Source: CAVSRC01 sp963750065 (lineage in GTDB: Bacteria > Pseudomonadota > Alphaproteobacteria > Rhizobiales > Kaistiaceae). Taken from it: DNA of 64,000 nucleotides. The position numbers were made by a program, and so were the translations under genes. The stretch covers positions 1 through 64,000 of the forward strand of contig CAVVPK010000018.1 of assembly GCA_963750065.1 (NCBI GenBank), in the 5' to 3' direction. The notes beneath the pieces were generated by a model. The model saw only the letters and a list, made by a program, of their open reading frames with translations. It was not told the origin of the DNA and searched no databases. Shown piece by piece: positions 1-8,641 of this stretch (positions are counted from its first letter, which is position 1; each line of letters begins with the position of its first letter).

Positions 1-21
1 GTGCGACAGGCCGATGGTCAT
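1..21 (-). CDS. nuoK: NADH-quinone oxidoreductase subunit K, N-terminal fragment (cut by window edge)
   Basis: Only the first seven codons are inside the window; they read MTIGLSH, the usual beginning of NuoK in alphaproteobacteria. NuoK is a small three-helix membrane subunit of the complex I proton-pumping arm. The ATG overlaps the nuoJ stop as ATGA, the tight coupling usual between nuoJ and nuoK. The rest of the gene lies to the left of the window, so the call rests on these residues plus position after nuoJ. Confidence 0.85.
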
Positions 22-629
22 CAGATCCCCCTCCCCGGCTCGACCTTGCGTACCTCGATGGCCGTGGCCGGCGTGCGCGCAACCTGGTCGGCGATCGACT
101 GGCGCTTGACGTTGGGCTTGTGGCGCAGCGTGAGCACGATGGCGCCGATCATGGCAACCAGCAGAACCATGCCCGCCGCCTGGAAGAAGAAGATGTAGCG
201 GGTGTAGAGCACGTCGCCGAGCGCGGCCGTGTTGGTCATGGCGCCGGCGATCGGCAGCACGACATGGGTGGCCGTGTGCGGGGCGAAGGCCCAGCCGCCG
301 AGCGCGACCAGAAGCTCGGCGAGCAGAACGATGCCGACCAGCGCGCCGACCGGCAGATAATTGAGAAAGCCCTGGCGCAGCTCGACGAAATCGACATCGA
401 GCATCATCACCACGAAGAGGAAGAGCACCGCCACGGCGCCGACATAGACGACGACCAGGATCATCGCCAGGAACTCGGCGCCGAGCAGCACGAACAGTCC
501 GGCCGAATTGAAGAAGGCGAGGATCAGGAAGAGCACCGAATGGACAGGGTTGCGGGCGCCAACGACCATGATCGCCGAGGCGATGGTGACCGCCGAGAAC
601 AAGTAGAAGAAGAGCGCCGAGAGGATCAC
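21..629 (-). CDS. nuoJ: NADH-quinone oxidoreductase subunit J
   Basis: A 202-residue membrane subunit of complex I, the proton-pumping NADH dehydrogenase of the inner membrane. Several hydrophobic helices are visible, including the stretch AILVVVYVGAVAVLFLF-type around residues 50-75 that contains the broken helix typical of NuoJ. The length fits the family. The start is a GTG at 627-629, because the only nearby ATG (632-634) is out of frame and meets a stop at once. It begins one base after the stop of the small exported protein gene upstream and overlaps nuoK by ATGA, so it sits in one operon with both. Confidence 0.93.
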   Translation of the reverse strand: MILSALFFYLFSAVTIASAIMVVGARNPVHSVLFLILAFFNSAGLFVLLGAEFLAMILVVVYVGAVAVLFLFVVMMLDVDFVELRQGFLNYLPVGALVGIVLLAELLVALGGWAFAPHTATHVVLPIAGAMTNTAALGDVLYTRYIFFFQAAGMVLLVAMIGAIVLTLRHKPNVKRQSIADQVARTPATAIEVRKVEPGRGI

Positions 630-630
630 G

Positions 631-1098
631 TCATTCGCCCAAATATCGTGCCCGTTTCACATAGGCGTCAGGGGCGCAGCCGGATGCGGCAGACCTGACG
701 CTTTCCGCTTCGGACCGCGTTCCATAAGCCCCATCGACCACGACCTGGAAGCCGGGCTTGAAGCCATCGAACTTGCTCGAGAAGTCGTTGAACGGATGCA
801 GCCCGCAATCCTCGAACTTCCGCACGCTTGCCTGGACATCCGTATCGGCGGGAACCGTCGCCAGCACAACCCACCATCCGGCGTCTAGCTGATCGGCGAT
901 CCTGGTGACCGGCGCGGCGGCGGCAGCTTGGCCGGTCCAGCGGGCGGGTTCGCAGAGCTCGCTGGGGTTGGCGGCAGCCGGAACGTCCCGGCGCACGGAA
1001 AATTCGGCGGCGGCGGGCATGCTGGCGGCGGCCAGCAGCGCGCCGGCGACCAGACCGGCCGTCTCCAATCCCCGTCTCGATGTGTGGCGAACCATCAT
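631..1098 (-). CDS. small exported protein with a SPOR-like C-terminal domain, inside the nuo operon
   Basis: A 155-residue protein not part of the standard complex I set. It starts at an ATG (1096-1098) overlapping the nuoI stop, and it ends one base before the nuoJ start, so it is translationally embedded in the operon. Residues about 10-30 form a signal peptide ending near ASMPAAA. The C-terminal half has the pattern of a SPOR fold: WWVVLATV as a first strand, a short helix ending FEDCG, then FQVVVDGAYGTRSEAESV and a final strand near YVKRARYL. SPOR domains normally bind denuded peptidoglycan glycans in the periplasm. The domain match is inference from pattern, not a database hit. Its role beside complex I is unknown. 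Confidence 0.7.
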   Translation of the reverse strand: MMVRHTSRRGLETAGLVAGALLAAASMPAAAEFSVRRDVPAAANPSELCEPARWTGQAAAAAPVTRIADQLDAGWWVVLATVPADTDVQASVRKFEDCGLHPFNDFSSKFDGFKPGFQVVVDGAYGTRSEAESVRSAASGCAPDAYVKRARYLGE

Positions 1099-1583
1099 CT
1101 GTAGGGCGCGTCCATCTTGATGTTGTTGGCGATCTCGCGTTCCCAGCGGTCGCCGTTGGCCAGCAGCTTGTCCTTGTCGAAATACAGTTCCTCGCGGGTC
1201 TCGGTGGCGAACTCGAAGTTCGGCCCCTCGACGATGGCGTCGACGGGGCAGGCCTCCTGGCAGAAGCCGCAGTAGATGCACTTGACCATGTCGATGTCGT
1301 AGCGGGTCGTGCGGCGGGTGCCGTCGTTGCGGCGCGGACCGGCCTCGATGGTGATCGCCTGCGCCGGGCAGATCGCCTCGCACAGCTTGCAGGCGATGCA
1401 ACGCTCCTCGCCGTTGGGGTAGCGGCGCAGCGCGTGCTCGCCGCGGAAGCGCGGGCTCACCGGCCCCTTCTCGTAGGGATAGTTAAGCGTCGCCTTCTTG
1501 CCGAAGAAATAGCGGAACGACAGGAACATCGCCGACACGAAGTCGGTGAGGAAGAGCGCCCTGGCAGATTGGTCAAGTCGCAT
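1095..1583 (-). CDS. nuoI: NADH-quinone oxidoreductase subunit I (two 4Fe-4S clusters)
   Basis: A 162-residue ferredoxin-like subunit that carries electrons through the peripheral arm of complex I towards cluster N2. Two complete CxxCxxCxxxCP motifs are present: C62, C65, C68, C72 and C102, C105, C108, C112, binding the N6a and N6b clusters. The length matches the family. It starts 9 bases after nuoH ends. Its stop overlaps the start of an extra exported-protein gene by ATGA, rather than nuoJ as in the usual operon. Confidence 0.97.
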   Translation of the reverse strand: MRLDQSARALFLTDFVSAMFLSFRYFFGKKATLNYPYEKGPVSPRFRGEHALRRYPNGEERCIACKLCEAICPAQAITIEAGPRRNDGTRRTTRYDIDMVKCIYCGFCQEACPVDAIVEGPNFEFATETREELYFDKDKLLANGDRWEREIANNIKMDAPYR

Positions 1584-1592
1584 CGTCTCGCC

Positions 1593-2636
1593 TCAAGCCC
1601 AGCCCGTCAGTTGCAGGAATGCCGCCACCAGAACGACCATGAACAGCGACAACGGCAGGAACACCTTCCAGCCCAGCCGCATCAACTGGTCGTAGCGGTA
1701 GCGCGGCACGAACGCCTTCACCATGGCAAACATGAAGAAGACGAAGCACGCCTTGAGCACGAACCAGATGATGCCGGGAATCCAGGTGAACGGCGGAACC
1801 GCGATCGGCGGCAGCCAGCCGCCGAGGAAGAGGATGGTGGTCATCGCGCACATGACGCAGATGGCCACGTATTCGCCGAGGAAGAAGAGCAGGAATGGCG
1901 TCGAGGAGTATTCCACCGCGTAGCCGGCGACCAGTTCCAATTCCGCTTCCGGCAGGTCGAAGGGCGGCCGGCTGGTCTCGGCCAGCGCCGAGATGAAGAA
2001 GACGATGAACATCGGGAAGAGCGGCAGCCAGTACCAGTCGAGGAAGCTGTTGGGGAGCCCGAGCCGCGTGCCCAGCCCGCCCTGCTGCGAGGTCACGATG
2101 TCTGAGAGGTTGAGCGAGCCGGCGGCAAGCAGGACCGTGATGATGACGAAGCCGATGGAGACCTCGTAGGAGACCATCTGGGCGGCAGAGCGCAGCGCGC
2201 CGAGGAAGGGGTACTTCGAGTTCGACGCCCAGCCGGCCATGATGATGCCGTACACGCCGAGCGAGGAAATGGCGAAGATGTAGAGGATGCCGACATTGAT
2301 ATTGGCGATCACCACGCCGGCCTGGAACGGGATCACCGCCCAGGCGGACATCGCCAGGACGGAGGTCACTAGCGGCGCCAGCAGATAGACGCCCTTGTTG
2401 GCGCCGGAGGGGACGATCGGCTCCTTGAAGACGAACTTGAAGAGGTCGGCGAAGCTCTGCAGCAGGCCCCAGGGGCCGACGACGTTGGGGCCGCGGCGCA
2501 TCTGCACCGCCGCCCAGATCTTGCGGTCGGCGTAAAGAATGAAGGCGATGAAGATGAGCAGGCTGACCAGCAGCAACAGGCTCTCGGCCACCATGATGAT
2601 GCCGGGCACGACGTAGGTTGAGATGAAGCCGCTCAT
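1593..2636 (-). CDS. nuoH: NADH-quinone oxidoreductase subunit H
   Basis: A 347-residue membrane subunit of complex I that helps form the quinone chamber and links the peripheral arm to the membrane arm. Typical NuoH signatures are visible: MRRGPNVVGPWGLLQSFAD near residues 45-65, and the acidic loop ETSRPPFDLPEAE near residue 220. Length is standard and about eight hydrophobic helices can be seen. It follows nuoG after 7 bases. Confidence 0.97.
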   Translation of the reverse strand: MSGFISTYVVPGIIMVAESLLLLVSLLIFIAFILYADRKIWAAVQMRRGPNVVGPWGLLQSFADLFKFVFKEPIVPSGANKGVYLLAPLVTSVLAMSAWAVIPFQAGVVIANINVGILYIFAISSLGVYGIIMAGWASNSKYPFLGALRSAAQMVSYEVSIGFVIITVLLAAGSLNLSDIVTSQQGGLGTRLGLPNSFLDWYWLPLFPMFIVFFISALAETSRPPFDLPEAELELVAGYAVEYSSTPFLLFFLGEYVAICVMCAMTTILFLGGWLPPIAVPPFTWIPGIIWFVLKACFVFFMFAMVKAFVPRYRYDQLMRLGWKVFLPLSLFMVVLVAAFLQLTGWA

Positions 2637-2643
2637 GCCCTTC

Positions 2644-4737
2644 TCACTCCGCCGCCGTTGCCAGCCTGCCGGCGGCCAGCGCCGAGCACTCGGCCATCAC
2701 CGCGGATGCACGCGCGATGGGGTTGGTCAGATAGAAATCGCCGATCACGTTCTTGAACGGCTCGCCGCCCGCCTTGCCGGCGCGCGCGGCCAGTGCCTTC
2801 ACGTCATCGAGCGAACCAGGCTCGATCTGGTCGATGCGCATGAAGCGGGGATGGACGGCGTAGAGCCTGGCACGCAGCTCAGCCAGCGTGTCGAAGGGCA
2901 GCCGGGTCCCGAGCACATCCGACAGGGCGCGCAGGATCGCCCAGTCCTCGCGCGCGTCGCCGGGCGGGAAAGCCGCCCGCTCGGCCAGCTGCACGCGGCC
3001 CTCGGTATTCACGTAAGTCGCTGATTTTTCAGTATAAGCGGCACCTGGCAGGATCACGTCGGCGCGATGGGCGCCGGCGTCGCCGTGGGTGCCGATGTAG
3101 ACGACGAAGGCGGCGCCGAGCGCCTGCATGTCGATGGCGTCGTTGCCGAGCAGGAAGATGAGATCGATCTCGCCGGTGGCGGCAGCGGCTACCATGCCCA
3201 CAGTGTCGAGGCCGCCATCGCGCGGTACGAAGCCGAGGTCGAGCGCGCCGACGCGGGCCGCCGCCGTGTGCAGGACGGCAAGGCCGTTCCAGCCCTCGTC
3301 ACGGGTGCCCACAGTGGCGATCCTGGCGGCCAGAGCCAGAACCTCCGGACCGTCGGGACGGGCGAGAGCCCCCTGCCCGACCAGGATCAGCGGCCGTTTG
3401 GCTTCGGCCAGAATCTTGCCGAAGCCCGAAGAGCCTTCGGCAAGCTCAGTCAGGCTCTGCGGCCCGGCGCCGAGATAGTCGTAGGGATAGGTGAGGTCCA
3501 CCGCCTCGCCGACGAGCCCGACCGGCACTCCGCCCATGCGCCAGCGCTTGCGGATGCGGGCGTTGAGCACCGCCGCCTCGTGGCGCGGATTGGAGCCGAC
3601 GATGAGGATGGCGTCGGCCTGCTCGATGCCGGCGATGGTCGGGTTGAAGATGTAGCTGGCGCGGCCCGCCGCCGGGTCGAGCTTGTCGCCCTGCTCGCGG
3701 CAATCGAGGTTCTTGACCCCGAGGGCGGTCATCAGCTCGCCCAGGGCATAGATCTCTTCGACTGCGGCGAGATCGCCGACCAAGGCGCCCATGCGCTCCG
3801 GCTTGACCGCCTTCACCTTTTCGGCGATGGCGGCGAACGCCTCGCCCCAGGTCGCCGGCTGCAGGCGGCCGTTGCGGCGCACGTAGGGCTTGTCGAGGCG
3901 CTGGGTCCTCAGCCCGTCCCAGATGAAGCGGGTCTTGTCGGAAATCCACTCCTCGTTCACCGCCTCGTTGAGACGCGGCAGGATGCGCATCACCTCGCGG
4001 CCGCGCGTATCGACGCGGATGGCGCAGCCGACCGCGTCCATGACGTCGATCAATTCCGTCTTCACCAGCTCCCACGGCCGGGCATGGAACTCGTAAGGTT
4101 TGGAGGTCAGCGCGCCGACCGGGCAAAGGTCGATGACGTTACCCTGCAGCTCGGAGCGCATGGCCTGCTCGAGATAGCTGGTGACCTCCATGTCCTCGCC
4201 GCGGCCGGTGGCGCCGAGATCCTCGATGCCGGCTACCTCGGCCGAGAAGCGGATGCAGCGCGTGCACTGGATGCAGCGGGTCATGGTCGTCTTGACCAGC
4301 GGCCCGATATACTTGTCCTCGACGGCGCGCTTGTTCTCCTGGAAGCGGCTGCCGTCGACGCCGTAGGCCATCGCCTGGTCCTGCAGGTCGCACTCGCCGC
4401 CCTGGTCGCAGATCGGGCAATCGAGCGGGTGATTGATGAGCAGGAACTCCATCACCCCCTCGCGCGCCTTCTTCACCATCTTCGACTTGGTGAACATCTC
4501 CGGCGGTTCGCCATTGGGGCCGGGGCGCAGGTCGCGCACGGCCATGGCGCAGCTCGCCTGCGGCTTGGGCGGACCGCCCTTCACCTCGATCAGGCACATG
4601 CGGCAATTGCCGGCGATCGACAGCCGCTCGTGGAAGCAGAAGCGCGGAATCTCGGCGCCCGCCGCCTCGCACGCCTGGAGCAGCGTGTATTCGGCCGGGA
4701 CGTCGATTTCTTTGCCGTCGACGATGATCTTGGTCAT
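2644..4737 (-). CDS. nuoG: NADH-quinone oxidoreductase subunit G
   Basis: A 697-residue iron-sulfur subunit of the complex I peripheral arm. The N-terminus carries a 2Fe-2S ligand set (C34, C45, C48, C63), then the HPLDCPICDQGGEC motif and CIQCTRC with a later DLCPVG for two 4Fe-4S clusters, followed by a molybdopterin-oxidoreductase-like domain. The start is the ATG at 4735-4737 giving MTKIIVDGKE, the family N-terminus. The frame stays open to about 5010, but that upstream part belongs to the DUF3291 gene read in another phase. The start overlaps that gene's expected stop by ATGA. Unlike its upstream neighbours it shows no frame disturbance. Confidence 0.97.
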   Translation of the reverse strand: MTKIIVDGKEIDVPAEYTLLQACEAAGAEIPRFCFHERLSIAGNCRMCLIEVKGGPPKPQASCAMAVRDLRPGPNGEPPEMFTKSKMVKKAREGVMEFLLINHPLDCPICDQGGECDLQDQAMAYGVDGSRFQENKRAVEDKYIGPLVKTTMTRCIQCTRCIRFSAEVAGIEDLGATGRGEDMEVTSYLEQAMRSELQGNVIDLCPVGALTSKPYEFHARPWELVKTELIDVMDAVGCAIRVDTRGREVMRILPRLNEAVNEEWISDKTRFIWDGLRTQRLDKPYVRRNGRLQPATWGEAFAAIAEKVKAVKPERMGALVGDLAAVEEIYALGELMTALGVKNLDCREQGDKLDPAAGRASYIFNPTIAGIEQADAILIVGSNPRHEAAVLNARIRKRWRMGGVPVGLVGEAVDLTYPYDYLGAGPQSLTELAEGSSGFGKILAEAKRPLILVGQGALARPDGPEVLALAARIATVGTRDEGWNGLAVLHTAAARVGALDLGFVPRDGGLDTVGMVAAAATGEIDLIFLLGNDAIDMQALGAAFVVYIGTHGDAGAHRADVILPGAAYTEKSATYVNTEGRVQLAERAAFPPGDAREDWAILRALSDVLGTRLPFDTLAELRARLYAVHPRFMRIDQIEPGSLDDVKALAARAGKAGGEPFKNVIGDFYLTNPIARASAVMAECSALAAGRLATAAE

Positions 4738-5225
4738 GCCGCGCGCTCGTCGAGTTTCATGCCGCGTTGGGTCTTCCACAAAGCCGCGTTCGGCAGGCTC
4801 TCCCAGCCGAAGGCGGTGGTCGCTGGGTCCGTGCGCGATTAGGTGATCGCGCCGCCTGACGCCCTCTTCCATGTCGGCCGCTCGCCGGCCTCCACCCACC
4901 ACATCACCAGCGGCGTCTCCATGGGTGCGAACCAGGTCTCGCGCCGGCGATAGAAGCGCCCGTGCAGCGTCTGCCAGACGAAACGCTCCAGCGCCTCCTC
5001 GTTCCGCCACAGCGTCAGGTTTGGCAGGATCGTCGGGTCGTCATAGACCCGCATGTTCATGGCGTGGCCGCTATAGTCCTGAAGCCGCCACACGAAACCC
5101 TCGATCTTCTCGGCGAGCTTGTTGACGCGCTCGACATTGTCGACGAACTCGGCCATGCGCGGATCGTCGAGCGGATAGGCGATCCGCGCGACGTTGAACT
5201 CGGCGAGGTGGCGGGTCTCGTCCAT
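4734..5225 (-). CDS. DUF3291-family protein between nuoF and nuoG, frame disturbed twice
   Basis: The N-terminal 115 residues read cleanly and match the DUF3291 pattern: DDPRMAEFVDNVERVN, FVWRLQDYSG and the FAPMETPLVMWWV region. Near 4872 the frame breaks: the open frame ends at 4839 with an unrelated tail, while another phase continues with MEEGVRRRDHLIAHGPSDH. Near 4815 it breaks again, and a third phase continues AFGWESLPNAALWKTQRG, ending in a TGA that overlaps the nuoG ATG. The two shifts cancel (one base lost, one gained), giving 163 residues, a normal family length. This suggests sequence errors more than decay. DUF3291 proteins have a dimeric alpha/beta barrel-like fold and no established function; presence inside a nuo operon is unusual. 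Confidence 0.75.
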
Positions 5226-5231
5226 GCGTCC

Positions 5232-6543
5232 CTACTCCGCCGCCTCGGTCATCGCCGGCGCGCCGAAATCGGGGTGCACCCGGTGATAGGTGTCGATGCG
5301 CCGCTCGATCTCGGCGCGGAAATGGCGGATGAGGCCCTGCACCGGCCAGGCCGCCGCGTCGCCCAGCGCGCAGATGGTGTGGCCCTCGATCTGCTTGGTG
5401 ACCTCGAGCAGCATGTCGATCTCGTGCTTCTCGGCGCGCCCTTCGGCCATGCGCTCCATCACCCGCCACATCCAGCCGGTGCCCTCGCGGCAAGGCGTGC
5501 ACTGGCCGCAGCTCTCGTGCTTGTAGAAGTAGGACAGGCGCGAGATCGCCCGCACGATGTCGGTCGACTTGTCCATGACGATGACCGCGGCCGTGCCGAG
5601 GCCCGACTTGACGTCGCGCAGCGCGTCGAAATCCATGATCAGGTCGTTGCACATGTAGGCCGGCAGGCAGGGCACCGAGGCGCCGCCGGGGATGACGGCG
5701 AGCAGGTTGTCCCAGCCGCCGCGCACGCCGCCGGCATGGCGCTCGATCAGCTCGCGCAGCGTGATGCCCATCTCCTCTTCCACCGTGCACGGCTTCTCGA
5801 CGTGGCCGGAGATGCAGAAGAGCTTGGTGCCGGTGTTGTTCGGCCGGCCGAAGCCGGCGAACCAGGCGGCGCCGCGGCGCATGATGGTCGGCGCGACGGC
5901 AATCGACTCGACGTTGGTGACCGTGGACGGGCAGCCATAGACGCCGACAGCGGCCGGGAACGGCGGCTTCAGCCGCGGCATGCCCTTCTTGCCTTCCAGG
6001 CTTTCGAGCAGGCCGGTCTCCTCGCCGCAGATATAGGCGCCGGCGCCGTGGTGGACGACGATGTCGAAGTCCCAGCCGTTCTTGTTGTTCTTGCCGATCA
6101 GGCCCGCTTCATAGGCTTCGTCGACCGCGGCCTGGAAGTGCTCGCGCTCGCGGATGAACTCGCCGCGCACATAGACGAAGGCGGTGTGGGCGCCCATGGC
6201 GAAGCCGGCGACCAGGCAGCCCTCGACCAGCAGATGCGGGTCGTGGCGCAGGATCTCGCGGTCCTTGCAGGTGCCGGGCTCGGATTCGTCGGCATTGACG
6301 ACCAGATAATGCGGCCGCTCGCCGATCTCCTTGGGCATGAACGACCATTTGAGGCCGGTCGGGAAGCCGGCGCCGCCGCGGCCGCGCAGGCCCGACGCCT
6401 TGATCTCGTTGATGATCGCCGTCGCGGCCCTTGTCGAGGATCGCCTTGGTGCCATCCCAGGCGCCGCGCGCCATGGCGCCCTTCAGGCCGCGGTCGTGCA
6501 GGCCGTAGAGATTGGTGAAGATGCGGTCCTTGTCGGCAAGCAT
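5232..6543 (-). CDS. nuoF: NADH-quinone oxidoreductase subunit F, with one apparent frameshift
   Basis: The FMN and NADH-binding subunit that starts electron flow in complex I. The N-terminus MLADKDRIFTNLYGLHD (ATG at 6541-6543) lies in one frame. From about 6421 the family sequence continues in the next frame with IINEIKASGLRGRGGAGFP, which holds the glycine-rich FMN site. Later ESCGQCTPCREGTGW gives the 4Fe-4S N3 ligands. The span is 1312 bases, one more than a multiple of three; removing one base near 6421 gives 436 residues, the normal length. If the extra base is real the gene is broken. It starts 6 bases after nuoE ends. Confidence 0.93.
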
Positions 6544-6549
6544 GGTCGG

Positions 6550-7450
6550 TCAGCTCTTCTTTGCCTCGTCGACGCGGGAGAATTCGGTCGCCGCCGGCCA
6601 GGATCTTGGCCTGGCCGATCCAGTCCTCGCGCCCGATGCGGCCCTTGAATTTCAGGTCGTCGTCCACCCAGGCGATCTCGGCCTCGCTCCAGCCGGCGAT
6701 CTGGTCGTAGTGGAAGATGCCGCGCGCGTTGAGCAGTCCTCGATCTTCGGGCCGACGCCGGAGATGCGCTTGAGATCGTCCGCCTTGCCGTCGCGCGGGC
6801 CTCCAGCCCTTCGGCTGCACCGTCTCGACGACCGCGGTCGCCGCGCCGGCGCTGTCGGGTCTCAAGCAGCGTCGTCGGCCCGCCGAGCGGCGCCGAAACT
6901 GGCGGTCGATCTGGGTGCCGGGCTTCAGCGGGCGGCCGGCGGCGATGTCGTCGATGAGCTTCTCGAAGCTCTCCGCCGTCAGGTCCTCGTAGGTGTCGGC
7001 CCCGATCTGCACCATCGGCGCATTCACGCAGGCGCCGAGGCACTCGACCTCCTCCCAGGAGAAGTCGCCGTCGTCGGACAGGTGGTGCTCGGCGCCGATG
7101 CGGCGGTGGCAGACCTCCTTGAGATCGTTGGCGCCGCGCAGCCAGCAGGGCGTCGTGCCGCACACCTGGATGTGCGCCTTGGCGCCGACCGGCTCGAGGT
7201 TGAACATGGTGTAGAAGGTGGCGATCTCGAGCACGCGGATATGGGCCATGCCGAGCAGCTCGGCGACGGCGCGGATCGCCGGCTCGGTCACCCAGCCTTC
7301 CTGCTCCTGGGCCCGCCACAGCAGCGAGATCACCGCCGAGGCCTGACGGCCCGCGGGGTATTTGGCCATCTCCTTCTTCGCCCATTCCAGGTTCTCGGGC
7401 GTGAAGGCGAAGCTTTCGGGCTGCTTCTCGGCAAGACGACGGACGGCCAT
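6550..7450 (-). CDS. nuoE: NADH-quinone oxidoreductase subunit E, 3' third disturbed by about six indels
   Basis: The 24-kDa 2Fe-2S subunit of the NADH module. The first 185 residues read cleanly and contain the cluster ligands C97, C102, C137 and C141. After RQF (about 6899) the family sequence hops between frames: SAPLGGPTTLLE, then SAGAATAVVETVQPKG, then DGKADDLKRISGVGPKIE, then LLNARGIFHYDQIAGWSEAE and a last switch to EFSRVDEAKKS with a stop at 6550-6552. The six shifts sum to the observed length offset and restore about 300 residues. Several fall at short runs of the same base, so sequence error is likely. The C-terminal extension carries a helix-hairpin-helix-like segment (DLKRISGVGPKIE) known in alphaproteobacterial NuoE. 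Confidence 0.9.
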
Positions 7451-8641
7451 CAGCGGTCGACCTCCCCGAAGACGATGTCGAGCGAGGCGAGGATCGCGGT
7501 CACGTCGGCCAGCATGTGGCCGCGGGTGATGTGATCCATGGCGGAGAGATGGGCGAAGCCCGGCGCCTTGATCTTGCAGCGATAGGGCTTGTTGGTGCCG
7601 TCGGCGACCAGATAGACGCCGAACTCGCCCTTGGGCGCCTCGACGGCGGCGTAAACCTCGCCGGCCGGCACGTGATAGCCCTCGGTGTAGAGCTTGAAGT
7701 GGTGGATGAGCGCCTCCATCGAGCGCTTCATCTCGCCGCGGCTGGGCGGCACCACCTTGCCGTCATCGGAGGTGACCGGACCCTTGCCCTCGGGCTCGTT
7801 CAGCTTGGCGACGCACTGCTTCATGATCCTGACCGACTGGACCATCTCCTCCATGCGGATGAGATACCGGTCGTAGCAGTCGCCGTTCTTGCCGACGGGA
7901 ATGTCGAAATCCATCTCGGCGTAGCACTCGTAGGGCTGCGCCTTGCGCAGGTCCCAGGCCGCGCCGGAGCCGCGCACCATGACGCCGGAGAAGCCCCATT
8001 TCCAGGCGTCCTCCAGGCTGACGACGCCGATATCGACGTTGCGCTGCTTGAAGATGCGGTTGTCGGTCAGACAGGCCGTGGATGTCGTCGAGCACCTTCA
8101 GGAACGGGTCGCAGAATTCGCCGATATCGTCGATGAGCTTCTGCGGCAGGTCCTGATGCACCCCGCCGGGGCGGAAATAGGCCGCGTGCATGCGGCTGCC
8201 GGAGGCGCGCTCGTAGAAGACCATCAGCTTCTCGCGCTCCTCGAAACCCCACAGCGGCGGCGTCAGCGCGCCCACGTCGAGCGCGTGGGTGGTGACGTTG
8301 AGGAGGTGGTTGAGCAGGCGGCCGATCTCGCAATAGAGCACGCGGATCAACTGGCCGCGGCGCGGCACGGTGATGCCGGTGAGCTTCTCCACGGCGAGCG
8401 CGAAGGCGTGCTCCTGGTTCATCGGCGCGACGTAGTCGAGCCGGTCGAAATAGGGCACCGCCTGCAGATAGGTCTTGTGCTCGATCAGCTTCTCGGTGCC
8501 GCGGTGGAGCAGGCCGACATGCGGATCGACGCGCTCGACGATCTCGCCGTCGAGCTCCAGCACCAGGCGCAGCACGCCGTGCGCCGCCGGGTGCTGCGGG
8601 CCGAAATTGATGTTGAAGGTGCGGACGTCGGTCTCAGCCAT
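7450..8641 (-). CDS. nuoD: NADH-quinone oxidoreductase subunit D, with one apparent frameshift
   Basis: The 49-kDa subunit that forms the quinone site with NuoB. The first part (FGPQHPAAHGVLRLVLEL, then YLQAVPYFDRLDYVAPM) and the second part (VMVRGSGAAWDLRKAQPYE, then the end VFGEVDR) lie in different frames, joined near 8071-8080, where an extra T interrupts the sequence for GLLTDNRIF. The span of 1192 bases is one over a multiple of three; without that base the protein is 396 residues, exactly the family length. It overlaps nuoC (TAATG) and nuoE (TGATG) by one base each. Confidence 0.94.

Noticed and set aside
3067..4842. A 591-codon plus-strand frame opposite nuoG
   Set aside because: Antisense shadow of a well-conserved gene in GC-rich DNA; product is repetitive A/G/R/D-rich with no family features.
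4738..5010. N-terminal extension of nuoG to 5010
   Set aside because: This part is the end of the DUF3291 gene read in a shifted frame; NuoG proper begins MTKIIVDGKE at 4737.
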